Shown here: piece after piece, positions 1 to 7,237 of the stretch
Layout of the letters: every line of letters starts with the position of its first letter
Position numbering within the stretch: position 1 is the first letter of the stretch
Assembly (NCBI RefSeq): GCF_035943795.1
Contig: NZ_DASZBY010000083.1
Location: forward strand, 62,001 to 126,000
DNA from: Aliidongia sp035943795
GTDB lineage: Bacteria; Pseudomonadota; Alphaproteobacteria; ATCC43930; CGMCC-115725
Length of the DNA stretch: 64,000 nucleotides
Direction of reading: 5' to 3'
Position numbers and translations under genes: made by a program
The notes under the pieces: model-generated
Told to the model about the DNA's origin: nothing
Databases searched by the model: none
Seen by the model: the letters and a program-made list of their open reading frames with translations, nothing else

Positions 1-530
1 GGATCGTCGATCGCGATGGTAAGGCCCTTGAGGCCGACGGCGCCGTTCGCGTGCACCAGCCATTCCGGCCGGCGCAGCAGTTCCGGCGTCAGGTGCTCGG
101 TCACGAAGCTGGCGACCCCGGGCGCCGTTTCGGGGGCCAGGAACACCAGCTTGAAGCGCGGCAGCGCCGTGCCCTCGGGCAGCTCCAACTGGCGCGCCAG
201 ATCCTTGGGCTCGCTCGCGGCGAGCCCCGCCGCCACGAGCGACTCGCGGGTCGCTGCGTTGTCGGCACTGGCATAGGCAAAGCCCATCAGCCCCTCGCCG
301 CGCTTGGCCAGGAACCCGTCCAGCCCGTTGACGAACTGCGTCGGGTCGAGGATGCCGAGCAGTTCGATGTAGTCGCGCTCGAACATCACGCAATAGTTCG
401 CCGTGCCCCAACCGATATGCCGGCCGCGCGGACTCAAGGTGAAACCGAGCTTGGTCCAGGCCATCGCCGCCTGGTCGAGGTCCGCCACGCCGACGAGCGT
501 GTGGTCGATACCGAGAATGCCGTGCGCCAT
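1..530 (-). CDS. VOC (glyoxalase-like) family protein, 3' part missing
   Basis: The reading frame opens with MAHGILGIDHTLVGVADLDQ and runs off the left edge, so only about 176 N-terminal residues are present. The HTLVGVADLD opening, a GWGTANYCV stretch and FERDYIELLGI fit the glyoxalase-like domain of the vicinal oxygen chelate superfamily, metal-dependent enzymes or binding proteins with paired beta-alpha-beta modules. The substrate cannot be told. It lies 68 bp downstream of the aldolase gene on the same strand, so it may be the last gene of the mtn operon. The ATG at 530 is the only good start near the conserved N-terminus. Confidence 0.8.
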   Translation of the reverse strand, partial: MAHGILGIDHTLVGVADLDQAAMAWTKLGFTLSPRGRHIGWGTANYCVMFERDYIELLGILDPTQFVNGLDGFLAKRGEGLMGFAYASADNAATRESLVAAGLAASEPKDLARQLELPEGTALPRFKLVFLAPETAPGVASFVTEHLTPELLRRPEWLVHANGAVGLKGLTIAIDD

Positions 531-598
531 GCGTCTATCACCCGAAACTGGTTGCATCCGCGGGCCCGCCCTGGGGCTGTCCGGTTATAATTTGCCCG

Positions 599-1261
599 TC
601 ATTCTCGCGCAGGCAGCGCCGGCTGCTTGCCGTAACTGAGGAATTTCTCGAGCACGATCGCCATCTCGACGGCGTCGAGGATGATCGGCGTGCCGATCTG
701 ACGGGTGCGCCAGTACATTTCGGCCAGGGTCTCGACCTCGACCGCCAGCTTGTGCGCCGAGGTGAAGTCCGTGCCGAGCGCGATCTGGCCGTGGTTGGCG
801 AGCAGGCAGGCTTTGCGACCCTCCAGCGCCGTGACCGCGAGGTCCGACAGTTCCCGGGTGCCGAAGGTCGCATAGGGCGCACACCGGATATCGGCGCCGC
901 CAGCGACCGCGACCATGTAGTGAAACGCCGGAATGCCCTCGCGCAGGCAGGCGATGCTGGTCGCGAACGGCGAATGGGCGTGCAGCACGACCGAGATTTC
1001 GGCGCGCCGCGCCAGGATCTCGCGGTGGAAGTGCCATTCCGAGGACGGCAAACGCCGCCCCGTGGCCTTGCCGTCGAAATCGACGAACACGATGTCGTCC
1101 GGCTCCAGCCGCTCGTAATCCATGCCCGACGGGGTCACCAGGAAGCCGCCGGTCACCCGGTGGCTGAGATTGCCCGACGTGTTGCGCGTCAGGCCCGAGG
1201 TCGTGAGCTTGCGCGCATGCGCGATCAGCGCCCGGCGAAGCTCCAACGTGTCTTCAAGCAT
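599..1261 (-). CDS. Class II aldolase, probable 5-methylthioribulose-1-phosphate aldolase (Ald2-like)
   Basis: A 220-residue class II (zinc) aldolase/adducin family protein. It strongly resembles L-fuculose-1-phosphate aldolase: SSEWHFH with catalytic Glu75, HAHS with metal ligands His94 and His96, CAPYATFGTREL, and ANHG with His157. The gene overlaps mtnA by 8 bp and follows mtnP-mtnA. That order matches the DHAP shunt of Rhodospirillum rubrum, where this aldolase cleaves 5-methylthioribulose-1-phosphate to dihydroxyacetone phosphate and methylthioacetaldehyde. The family is seen in the sequence; the substrate is inferred from context. The alternative is MtnB dehydratase, also in this superfamily, but no mtnC or mtnD is nearby and the match is to FucA. 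Confidence 0.82.
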   Translation of the reverse strand: MLEDTLELRRALIAHARKLTTSGLTRNTSGNLSHRVTGGFLVTPSGMDYERLEPDDIVFVDFDGKATGRRLPSSEWHFHREILARRAEISVVLHAHSPFATSIACLREGIPAFHYMVAVAGGADIRCAPYATFGTRELSDLAVTALEGRKACLLANHGQIALGTDFTSAHKLAVEVETLAEMYWRTRQIGTPIILDAVEMAIVLEKFLSYGKQPALPARE

Positions 1262-2342
1262 GACGGCGTTCCGGGAACAGGGTCAGCAGTCCTTCGCGCG
1301 AGGCCGGCGCCACGCCCCGCTCGGTGATCAGGCCGGTCACCAGACGTGCCGGGGTCACGTCGAAGGCGTAGTTGGCGACCGGGCTCGTCTCAGGCGTCAC
1401 GCGGACGTGCCCGATGGTGCCGTCGGCCAGGCGGCCGGGCACGAGCGAGACCTCGGTGCCGTCGCGCTGCTCGATCGGGATTTCCTTCACCCCGTCGTCG
1501 AGCGTCCAGTCGATGGTCGGCGACGGCAGCGCCACATAGAACGGCACGCCATTGTCGTGTGCCGCGAGCGCCTTCAGGTAAGTGCCGATCTTGTTGGCGA
1601 CGTCGCCCGACGCGGTGGTGCGGTCAGTACCGACGATGCACAGGTCGACCATGCCATGCTGCATCAGGTGGCCGCCGACATTGTCGACGATGACCGTGTG
1701 CGGCACGCCATGGCGGCCCAGTTCCCAGGCGGTCAGCCCGGCGCCCTGGTTGCGCGGCCGGGTCTCGTCGACCCAGACATGGACCGGAATGCCGGCGTCG
1801 TGGGCGGCATAGATCGGCGCGGTCGCCGTGCCGATGTCGACCGTCGCGAGCCAGCCGGCATTGCAATGGGTCAGGATGTTGACCACCCCGTCACCCTTGC
1901 GCGCCCGCTCGACCAGACCCAGCCCATGGCGGCCGATCGCTGCATTGATGCCGACATCCTCGTCCGCGATTGCGGCCGCGAAGCGCCAGGCCGCAGCCGC
2001 CCGCTCCGCCGGTGCGAGCTCAGCCAGATGACGCCGCGTCCGGTCGAGCGCCCAGCGCAGGTTGATCGCAGTCGGCCGAGTGGCACCCAGCACCGCGACC
2101 GCATGGGCCAGCGAGGCATCCGAGGGATCGGCGGACAGCGCCAATGCCACGCCATAGGCGGCCGCGGCACCGATGAGCGGCGCGCCGCGCACCAGCATGG
2201 CGCGGATCGCGTGGGCCGCCTCGTCGAGATTGGCCAGTTCGAGCGTCACGAACTCGTGGGGCAGCCGGGTCTGATCGATGATGCCGACGCGCCGGTCCTC
2301 GACCGGCCAGATCGTCCGCATGGGGGTGCCGTCGACGCGCAT
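1254..2342 (-). CDS. mtnA: S-methyl-5-thioribose-1-phosphate isomerase
   Basis: A 362-residue protein of the eIF2B-like aldose-ketose isomerase family. It converts methylthioribose-1-phosphate to methylthioribulose-1-phosphate in methylthioadenosine salvage. Diagnostic stretches are RGAPLIGAAAAYG (52-64), ILTHCNAG with the catalytic Cys160, VDETRPRNQGAGLTAWEL, and IVGTDR with the catalytic Asp240. Length is normal for MtnA. It starts 4 bp after mtnP and overlaps the aldolase, so the three are probably translated together. A second ATG at codon 8 is a possible start. Confidence 0.95.
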   Translation of the reverse strand: MRVDGTPMRTIWPVEDRRVGIIDQTRLPHEFVTLELANLDEAAHAIRAMLVRGAPLIGAAAAYGVALALSADPSDASLAHAVAVLGATRPTAINLRWALDRTRRHLAELAPAERAAAAWRFAAAIADEDVGINAAIGRHGLGLVERARKGDGVVNILTHCNAGWLATVDIGTATAPIYAAHDAGIPVHVWVDETRPRNQGAGLTAWELGRHGVPHTVIVDNVGGHLMQHGMVDLCIVGTDRTTASGDVANKIGTYLKALAAHDNGVPFYVALPSPTIDWTLDDGVKEIPIEQRDGTEVSLVPGRLADGTIGHVRVTPETSPVANYAFDVTPARLVTGLITERGVAPASREGLLTLFPERRHA

Positions 2343-2346
2343 GGGC

Positions 2347-3225
2347 TCAGGCCTTGTTGAGGACGCGGCCGGCGATCGCGTCGAGCCTGGCCAGCACGGC
2401 CGGGTCGCGCGCGTCGGGCGCGGTCATGATCGCATGCTCCAGCGCGGTCTGGCAGCCGGCATGGCACGGGCCTTCGTGACCGGCCAGATGGGGCAGCACA
2501 GCCTTCACCAGGCCCTTCGCCTTCTCGGCATTGCCCAGCAACACGCGGACGACCATCTCGACCGACACATCGTCATGGCCCTGGTGCCAGCAGTCGTAGT
2601 CGGTGACCATCGCGATGCTGGCGTAGCAGATCTCGGCCTCGCGGGCCAATTTCGCCTCGGGCATGTTGGTCATGCCGATCACGCTGCAGCCCCAGCCGCG
2701 ATAGAGCTCGCTCTCGGCGAAGGTCGAGAATTGCGGGCCTTCCATCACCAGGTAAGTGCCGCCGCGCAGGATATCGATGCCCAACCCGTCGCTGGCGCCC
2801 ATCAGCGCGTCGCCCAGGCGCGAGCAGACCGGACGCGCGACCGAGACATGGCCGACGCAGCCGGTGCCGAAGAAACTCTTGTCGCGCGCGAAGGTCCGGT
2901 CGATGAACTGGTCGACGATCACGAAGGTGCCGGGCGCGTAGCGTTCCTGCAGGCCGCCGACCGCCGACAGGCTCAGGATGTCGGTGACGCCCGAGCGCTT
3001 CAGCGCATCGATGTTCGCGCGATAGTTGATCTCGGTCGGTGAAATGCGGTGGCCGCGGCCATGGCGCGGCAGGAACACCACGTCGGCGCCGGCGAGGCGG
3101 CCGAAGCACAGGTCGTCGGACGGTGTGCCGAACGGGCTTTCGACCTTGCGCCACTCCACGTCGGTGAGCCCATCGATCTGATAGAGCCCGCTGCCCCCGA
3201 TAATGCCGATCCGCGGCCGCGCCAT
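2347..3225 (-). CDS. mtnP: S-methyl-5'-thioadenosine phosphorylase
   Basis: A 292-residue purine nucleoside phosphorylase family enzyme that splits methylthioadenosine into adenine and methylthioribose-1-phosphate. Seen: IGIIGGSGLYQIDG at the N-terminus (phosphate-binding Ser/Gly loop), LPRHGRGHRISPTEINYRAN, GTYLVMEGPQFST, and the purine-site region IGMTNMPEAKLAREAEICYA. The ATG at 3225 is preceded by a GAGGAACGG ribosome-binding sequence; longer upstream reading in this frame lacks family similarity. It is the first gene of the mtnP-mtnA-aldolase operon. Confidence 0.95.
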   Translation of the reverse strand: MARPRIGIIGGSGLYQIDGLTDVEWRKVESPFGTPSDDLCFGRLAGADVVFLPRHGRGHRISPTEINYRANIDALKRSGVTDILSLSAVGGLQERYAPGTFVIVDQFIDRTFARDKSFFGTGCVGHVSVARPVCSRLGDALMGASDGLGIDILRGGTYLVMEGPQFSTFAESELYRGWGCSVIGMTNMPEAKLAREAEICYASIAMVTDYDCWHQGHDDVSVEMVVRVLLGNAEKAKGLVKAVLPHLAGHEGPCHAGCQTALEHAIMTAPDARDPAVLARLDAIAGRVLNKA

Positions 3226-3413
3226 ATGTCCGTTCCTCGTCTGAAATCGCCCGGCCTCGCCGGAGATACGCGGCCGGATCTTAGCCAGCGGAACCGGTGC
3301 GGTCGCGTGGAAAAAAGCGGGACCTGATGCCCGCCGACGAACCGGCCGAGCGGAACCGCTGGCCGGTCCGACGGATTGTTTTGCACACGGGGAGCACTGG
3401 AAGGAGACGGGCG

Positions 3414-3710
3414 ATGAAAACCAGGATTCTCGGGATCGCGATCGCCGTGGTGCTCGCCGGCGCAGCGGTCGCACAGACGACGAGCAGGCCCGGCGAGGTG
3501 GCACCGATCGGGACCACGCCGACGCCGAGCCGTAACGACACCGGGCCCGGCGTGAATTCGACCGGGGCGACCGGGTCGGTAACCCACGTCGGTCCGGACG
3601 GCATCCCCGCGAAGGACAAGGTGACGCCGCCGCCCTACGCGGTGCCAGCCCAGCCCGGCGCGCAGAGCGGCGACAATGGCAGCACCCACGGCAAGACCGT
3701 CGGCGATTGA
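3414..3710 (+). CDS. Small exported protein of unknown function
   Basis: A 98-residue protein with a Sec signal peptide (MKTRILGIAIAVVLAGAAVAQ, cleavage probably after AVA) followed by a Pro/Gly/Thr-rich low-complexity chain of about 77 residues without recognisable domain. It is probably periplasmic and disordered. The ATG at 3414 is chosen because AAGGAG lies 7 bases upstream; an in-frame start further upstream would put a charged extension before the signal peptide. It is divergent from mtnP and ends at a strong hairpin. I do not recognise the family. Confidence 0.7.
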   Translation: MKTRILGIAIAVVLAGAAVAQTTSRPGEVAPIGTTPTPSRNDTGPGVNSTGATGSVTHVGPDGIPAKDKVTPPPYAVPAQPGAQSGDNGSTHGKTVGD

Positions 3711-3716
3711 AGGACG

Positions 3717-3746
3717 AAGGCCGCCCCTCTCGCGAGGGACGGCCTT
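3717..3746. terminator. Bidirectional terminator-like hairpin
   Basis: Outer arms AAGGCCG/CGGCCTT and inner arms CCCTC/GAGGG, each separated by one unpaired base, close a TCGC loop. It lies between the convergent small exported gene and petC, 6 bases past the former's stop. A short T-rich run follows on the plus strand (GTCTC) and the stem is near symmetrical, so it may serve both directions. Confidence 0.65.
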
Positions 3747-3773
3747 GTCTCATCCGGCGTCGATCGGGAGCTC

Positions 3774-4562
3774 TCAGTGCAGGTCGGACCAGATCTTCCG
3801 CTTGGCGTAGTAGAGCGCGCCGGTCAGCACGATCAGGAACAGCATGACGCGAACGCCCAGGCGCTTGCGCGCATCCTGCTCCGGCTCGGCCGCCCAAGCG
3901 AGGAAAGTCGCGACGTCGTGCGCCTCGCTCTTCAGGTCGTTCGGAGCGCCACCTTCGAACGTCACCGCCCCGTCGGTCAGGGGCTGCGGCATGCCGATCT
4001 TCTGGCCGCCGGCCGTGAAGTAGATGTTGTAATACTGGCCGTCGGCCAGCTTCACGTCCTTGGGCGCGTCCTTGTAGCCCTGCAGCAACGAGTAGACGTA
4101 GTTCACGCCACCCTCGCGCGCCTTCACGATCAAGGCCAGGTCGGGCGGATAGGCGCCGTTGTTGGCGGCGCGCGCCGCTTTCTCGTTCGGGAAGGGCCGC
4201 ACGAATTTGTCTGACGGCTTGGCCGGACGCTGGATTACCGCGCCGTCGTCATTCAGGTCGTTGACCTGGAACTGGGCGGCGAAGTTCTTGACCTGCTCGT
4301 CGCTGTACCCGAGGGCCGCGATGTTGCGGTAGCTCATCTCGTAGAGGCCGTGGCAGTTGGAGCAGACCTCCTTGTAGATCTGCAGCCCGCGCTGCGCCGA
4401 CGCTTTGTCGACCGTGCCGAAGATGCCGCTGAAGGACCAGTCGCCCTTGAGCAGCTCGGGCTCTGCCGCCGCTTCCTGCGCGTACGCGGCAGGAGCGACG
4501 AGCGGCTGGGTGACGGCGGCCGTAACGGCAAACGCCGCGCCAAGAAGGAACCGACGGATCAT
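3774..4562 (-). CDS. petC: Cytochrome c1 subunit of the bc1 complex
   Basis: A 262-residue ubiquinol-cytochrome c reductase subunit. A signal peptide ends near AYA|QE (28). Covalent haem is attached at CSNCH (Cys67, Cys70, His71), followed by the c1 sequence GLYEMSYRN. A C-terminal membrane anchor (VMLFLIVLTGALYYAKR) keeps the haem domain in the periplasm. The ATG is chosen because the signal peptide begins there and its A is shared with the petB stop codon (TAATG), implying translational coupling. It accepts electrons from the Rieske protein and passes them to soluble or membrane cytochrome c, such as the one encoded at 37280. Confidence 0.97.
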   Translation of the reverse strand: MIRRFLLGAAFAVTAAVTQPLVAPAAYAQEAAAEPELLKGDWSFSGIFGTVDKASAQRGLQIYKEVCSNCHGLYEMSYRNIAALGYSDEQVKNFAAQFQVNDLNDDGAVIQRPAKPSDKFVRPFPNEKAARAANNGAYPPDLALIVKAREGGVNYVYSLLQGYKDAPKDVKLADGQYYNIYFTAGGQKIGMPQPLTDGAVTFEGGAPNDLKSEAHDVATFLAWAAEPEQDARKRLGVRVMLFLIVLTGALYYAKRKIWSDLH

Positions 4563-5815
4563 TAAGGCTTCTCCATCCGGGCACCGGCGACGACGGTGCG
4601 CGCGCCACCCTTCAGAACCGTCTGGGCAATGCTCGTGGGCAGCGGCAGCGGCCGCTCGAGCTTGCCGAGGATCGGCAGGATGATGATGAAATGCAGGAAG
4701 TACCAGGCGGTCGACAGACGACCGATCAGCACCCACCAGCCCTCCGGCTTATGCGCGCCGACCACGCCCAGGATGATGGCGTCGGCCAGCAGCAGCCAGA
4801 AGAACAGGCGGAAGATCGGGCGGAACTTGCCCGAGCGGACCGGCGAGGTGTCGAGCCAGGGCAGCACGAACAGCACGGCGATGGCGCCGAACATGGCCAG
4901 CACGCCCGCGAGCTTGTCCGGCAGCGAGCGCAGGATCGCGTAGAACGGCAGGAAGTACCATTCCGGTTCGATCGAGGCCGGCGTCGCCATCGGATTCGCG
5001 GGGATGTAATTGTCCGGCGAGCCGAAGAAGTTCGGGTCGAAGAAGATGATCCCGCAATAGAACAGCAGGAACACCGCCAGGCCGAACATGTCCTTCACCG
5101 TGTAGTACGGATGGAAGGGGATCGAATCCTGCTTGCCCTTGATGTCGATGCCGAGCGGGTTGTTCGAGCCGTGCTGGTGCAGCGCCACGATATGCAATCC
5201 CACGACCGCGCAGATCACGAACGGCAGCAGGTAATGCAGCGAGAAGAACCGGTTCAGGGTCGGGTTGTCGACCGCGAAGCCGCCCCACAGCCAGGTGACG
5301 ATATGCTCGCCGATGACCGGGAAGGCCGAGAACAGGTTGGTGATGACGGTGGCGCCCCAGAAGCTCATCTGGCCCCACGGCAGCACGTAGCCCATGAAGG
5401 CCGTCGCCATCATCAAGAGGAGAATGACCACGCCCAGCATCCACAGCAGCTCGCGCGGCGCCTTGTAGGAACCGTAGTAGAGCCCGCGGAAGATGTGGAT
5501 GTAGACCACGACGAAGAACATCGAGGCGCCGTTCATATGGATGTAGCGCAGCAGCCATCCATAGTTCACGTCGCGCACGATGCGCTCGACGCTGTTGAAC
5601 GCGAGTTCCGCGTTCGGTGTGTAGTTCATCGCGAGGAAGATGCCGCTCGCGATCATGAGCACGAGGATGACGAGGGCGAGCGATCCGAAGTTCCAGAAAT
5701 AATTCAGGTTCCGCGGAGTCGGATACTCGTTCAGTTCGTGGTCGAGGTAGGTGAAAATGGGCAGGCGATGGTCGATCCAGCGGATGACCTTGTTCTGCGA
5801 GGCCTTTGCGGTCAT
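4562..5815 (-). CDS. petB: Cytochrome b subunit of the bc1 complex
   Basis: A 417-residue integral membrane protein with the eight-helix pattern of bacterial cytochrome b. It carries the bL and bH haems and both quinone sites. Seen: LNYFWNFGSLALVILVLMIASG in helix A, GYVLPWGQMSFWGATVITN at the Qo region, and the Qo motif PEWYFLPFYAILRS. Length is slightly short but complete. The ATG at 5815 begins the conserved N-terminal region WIDHRLPIFTYLDHE. It is the middle gene of petABC, 11 bp after petA. Confidence 0.97.
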   Translation of the reverse strand: MTAKASQNKVIRWIDHRLPIFTYLDHELNEYPTPRNLNYFWNFGSLALVILVLMIASGIFLAMNYTPNAELAFNSVERIVRDVNYGWLLRYIHMNGASMFFVVVYIHIFRGLYYGSYKAPRELLWMLGVVILLLMMATAFMGYVLPWGQMSFWGATVITNLFSAFPVIGEHIVTWLWGGFAVDNPTLNRFFSLHYLLPFVICAVVGLHIVALHQHGSNNPLGIDIKGKQDSIPFHPYYTVKDMFGLAVFLLFYCGIIFFDPNFFGSPDNYIPANPMATPASIEPEWYFLPFYAILRSLPDKLAGVLAMFGAIAVLFVLPWLDTSPVRSGKFRPIFRLFFWLLLADAIILGVVGAHKPEGWWVLIGRLSTAWYFLHFIIILPILGKLERPLPLPTSIAQTVLKGGARTVVAGARMEKP

Positions 5816-5826
5816 TGCGGTTGCCC

Positions 5827-6384
5827 CTAGCCGATCTTGATCGAAGTGTCGGTTTTGAACGCGTAGGGCGGCAGCGCCAGATTGAGCGGTGCGGGTCCCT
5901 TGCGGATGCGGCCGGAGCTGTCGTACTGCGAGCCGTGGCACGGGCAGAACCAGCCGTCATATTCGCCGCGCGGATCCGACGGTTTCTGGCCCAATGGAAT
6001 GCAGCCGAGATGCGTGCAGATGCCGATGACGATGAGCCATTCGGTCTTCTTCACGCGCGACGCATCGGTCTGGGGATCGCGGAGCTCGGCGACGTTGACG
6101 TCGGCGGCCTCCTTGATCTCCTTGTCCGTGCGATGGCGGATGAACACCGGCTTGCCCTGCCACACGACCGTGATGCTCTGGCCGACGGCGACCGGAGCCA
6201 GGTCGACCTCGGTCGACGACATCGCCAACGTATCGGCGGCCGGGTTCATGCTGTTGATGAAAGGCCAGGCGACCGACGCGGCGCCGACGGCGCCCAAAGC
6301 CGTGGCCGTCAGGACCAGGAAGTCCCGGCGCGTCTGGCCGTCCCCGTGGTGACCAGTCCCAGGAATATTCGTCGTTTCCGCCAT
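5827..6384 (-). CDS. petA: Rieske iron-sulfur subunit of the bc1 complex
   Basis: A 185-residue subunit with a twin-arginine motif (TRRDFLVL, 18-25) leading into a single uncleaved membrane helix, and a Rieske [2Fe-2S] domain. Cluster ligands are in CTHLGC (Cys123, His125, plus disulfide Cys128) and CPCHGS (Cys147, His150, plus disulfide Cys149). The protein oxidises ubiquinol at the Qo site and reduces cytochrome c1. It is first in the operon; the 198 bp upstream, shared with the downstream end of the hemolysin III gene, should carry the operon promoter, though no clear boxes stand out. Confidence 0.97.
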   Translation of the reverse strand: MAETTNIPGTGHHGDGQTRRDFLVLTATALGAVGAASVAWPFINSMNPAADTLAMSSTEVDLAPVAVGQSITVVWQGKPVFIRHRTDKEIKEAADVNVAELRDPQTDASRVKKTEWLIVIGICTHLGCIPLGQKPSDPRGEYDGWFCPCHGSQYDSSGRIRKGPAPLNLALPPYAFKTDTSIKIG

Positions 6385-6582
6385 CAGCTACCTCTTGGGG
6401 ATCGAAACGGCAACACGGGCCGGCCCACGGCGCGGAAGCTATCGCGCCCTGCGGGACGGCCCATGTGACACGCGGTCGCAAGCTTTGCAACGGTGTCAGC
6501 CGAAAGCCGGCGGCACCGTAGCGGAAAAAACCCGCACCGAGAAGTCGTCAGGGCTTCCTTTGGCTGACCTCGGGGCATTAAG

Positions 6583-7221
6583 TCAACCCACCGGAAGGAC
6601 AAAGCTGAAAATCGCCACGAAGTGTGTCGCCGTTCCTACGAGTACGGCGGCGTGCCAAACCGCCCCGCCCCAGCGCCAGCGGGCGTCGAGCGCATAGAAG
6701 ATCACGCCCGCGCTGTAGGCCAGCCCGCCGATCACGACGAGCGTCAGGACGGTTGTGGAAAAGCTGGCGACCAGCTGGTTCAGCCCGAACACGACCGTCC
6801 AGCCCATCGCCAGGTAGAACAGGATGAACCACCGCTCGTGCTTGAGGCGCAGGTAGAGCTTCAGCCCGATGCCGACCGCCGCCATGACCCAGATTGGGAT
6901 CAGCAGGAAGCCGACGCCATCCTTGGGGCCCATCAGCGACAGCGGCGTATAGGTGCCGGCGATCAGCAGGAAGATGCAGATATGGTCGGCGAAGCGCCAC
7001 AGGCTGGTCTTGTTCGTCTTGAAGCCGGTATTGTAGATCAGGGAGGCGACGGCCGAGGCGGCAAGCGTCAGGCCGTAGACGATCCCGGCGACGGCCGCGC
7101 GCGGCGTCGTGCTCAGCCCGCGCCAGGTCAGCAGCACGAGCGCCACCACCGCGAATCCGGCGGTCACGGCAAGGATCGTGCGGTCGAGCAGGATATGGCC
7201 CCTGGGCAATCGGTCAGGCAT
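6583..7221 (-). CDS. Hemolysin III / PAQR family membrane protein
   Basis: A 212-residue protein with seven predicted membrane segments. Seen: SLIYNTGFKTNKTSLWRFADHICIF (the conserved Ser and the Asp-His before helix 3), LLIAGTYTPL, and a C-terminal WHAAVLVGTATHFVAIF carrying the paired His residues. These are the presumed zinc ligands of the HlyIII/YqfA/adiponectin-receptor superfamily, a group proposed to contain membrane hydrolases. True hemolytic activity is not implied. The ATG at 7221 is chosen because GGGAG lies 7 bases upstream; a start at 7263 would overlap priA by 26 bp. Confidence 0.88.
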   Translation of the reverse strand: MPDRLPRGHILLDRTILAVTAGFAVVALVLLTWRGLSTTPRAAVAGIVYGLTLAASAVASLIYNTGFKTNKTSLWRFADHICIFLLIAGTYTPLSLMGPKDGVGFLLIPIWVMAAVGIGLKLYLRLKHERWFILFYLAMGWTVVFGLNQLVASFSTTVLTLVVIGGLAYSAGVIFYALDARWRWGGAVWHAAVLVGTATHFVAIFSFVLPVG

Positions 7222-7237
7222 CGGCGCTCCCGCCACG

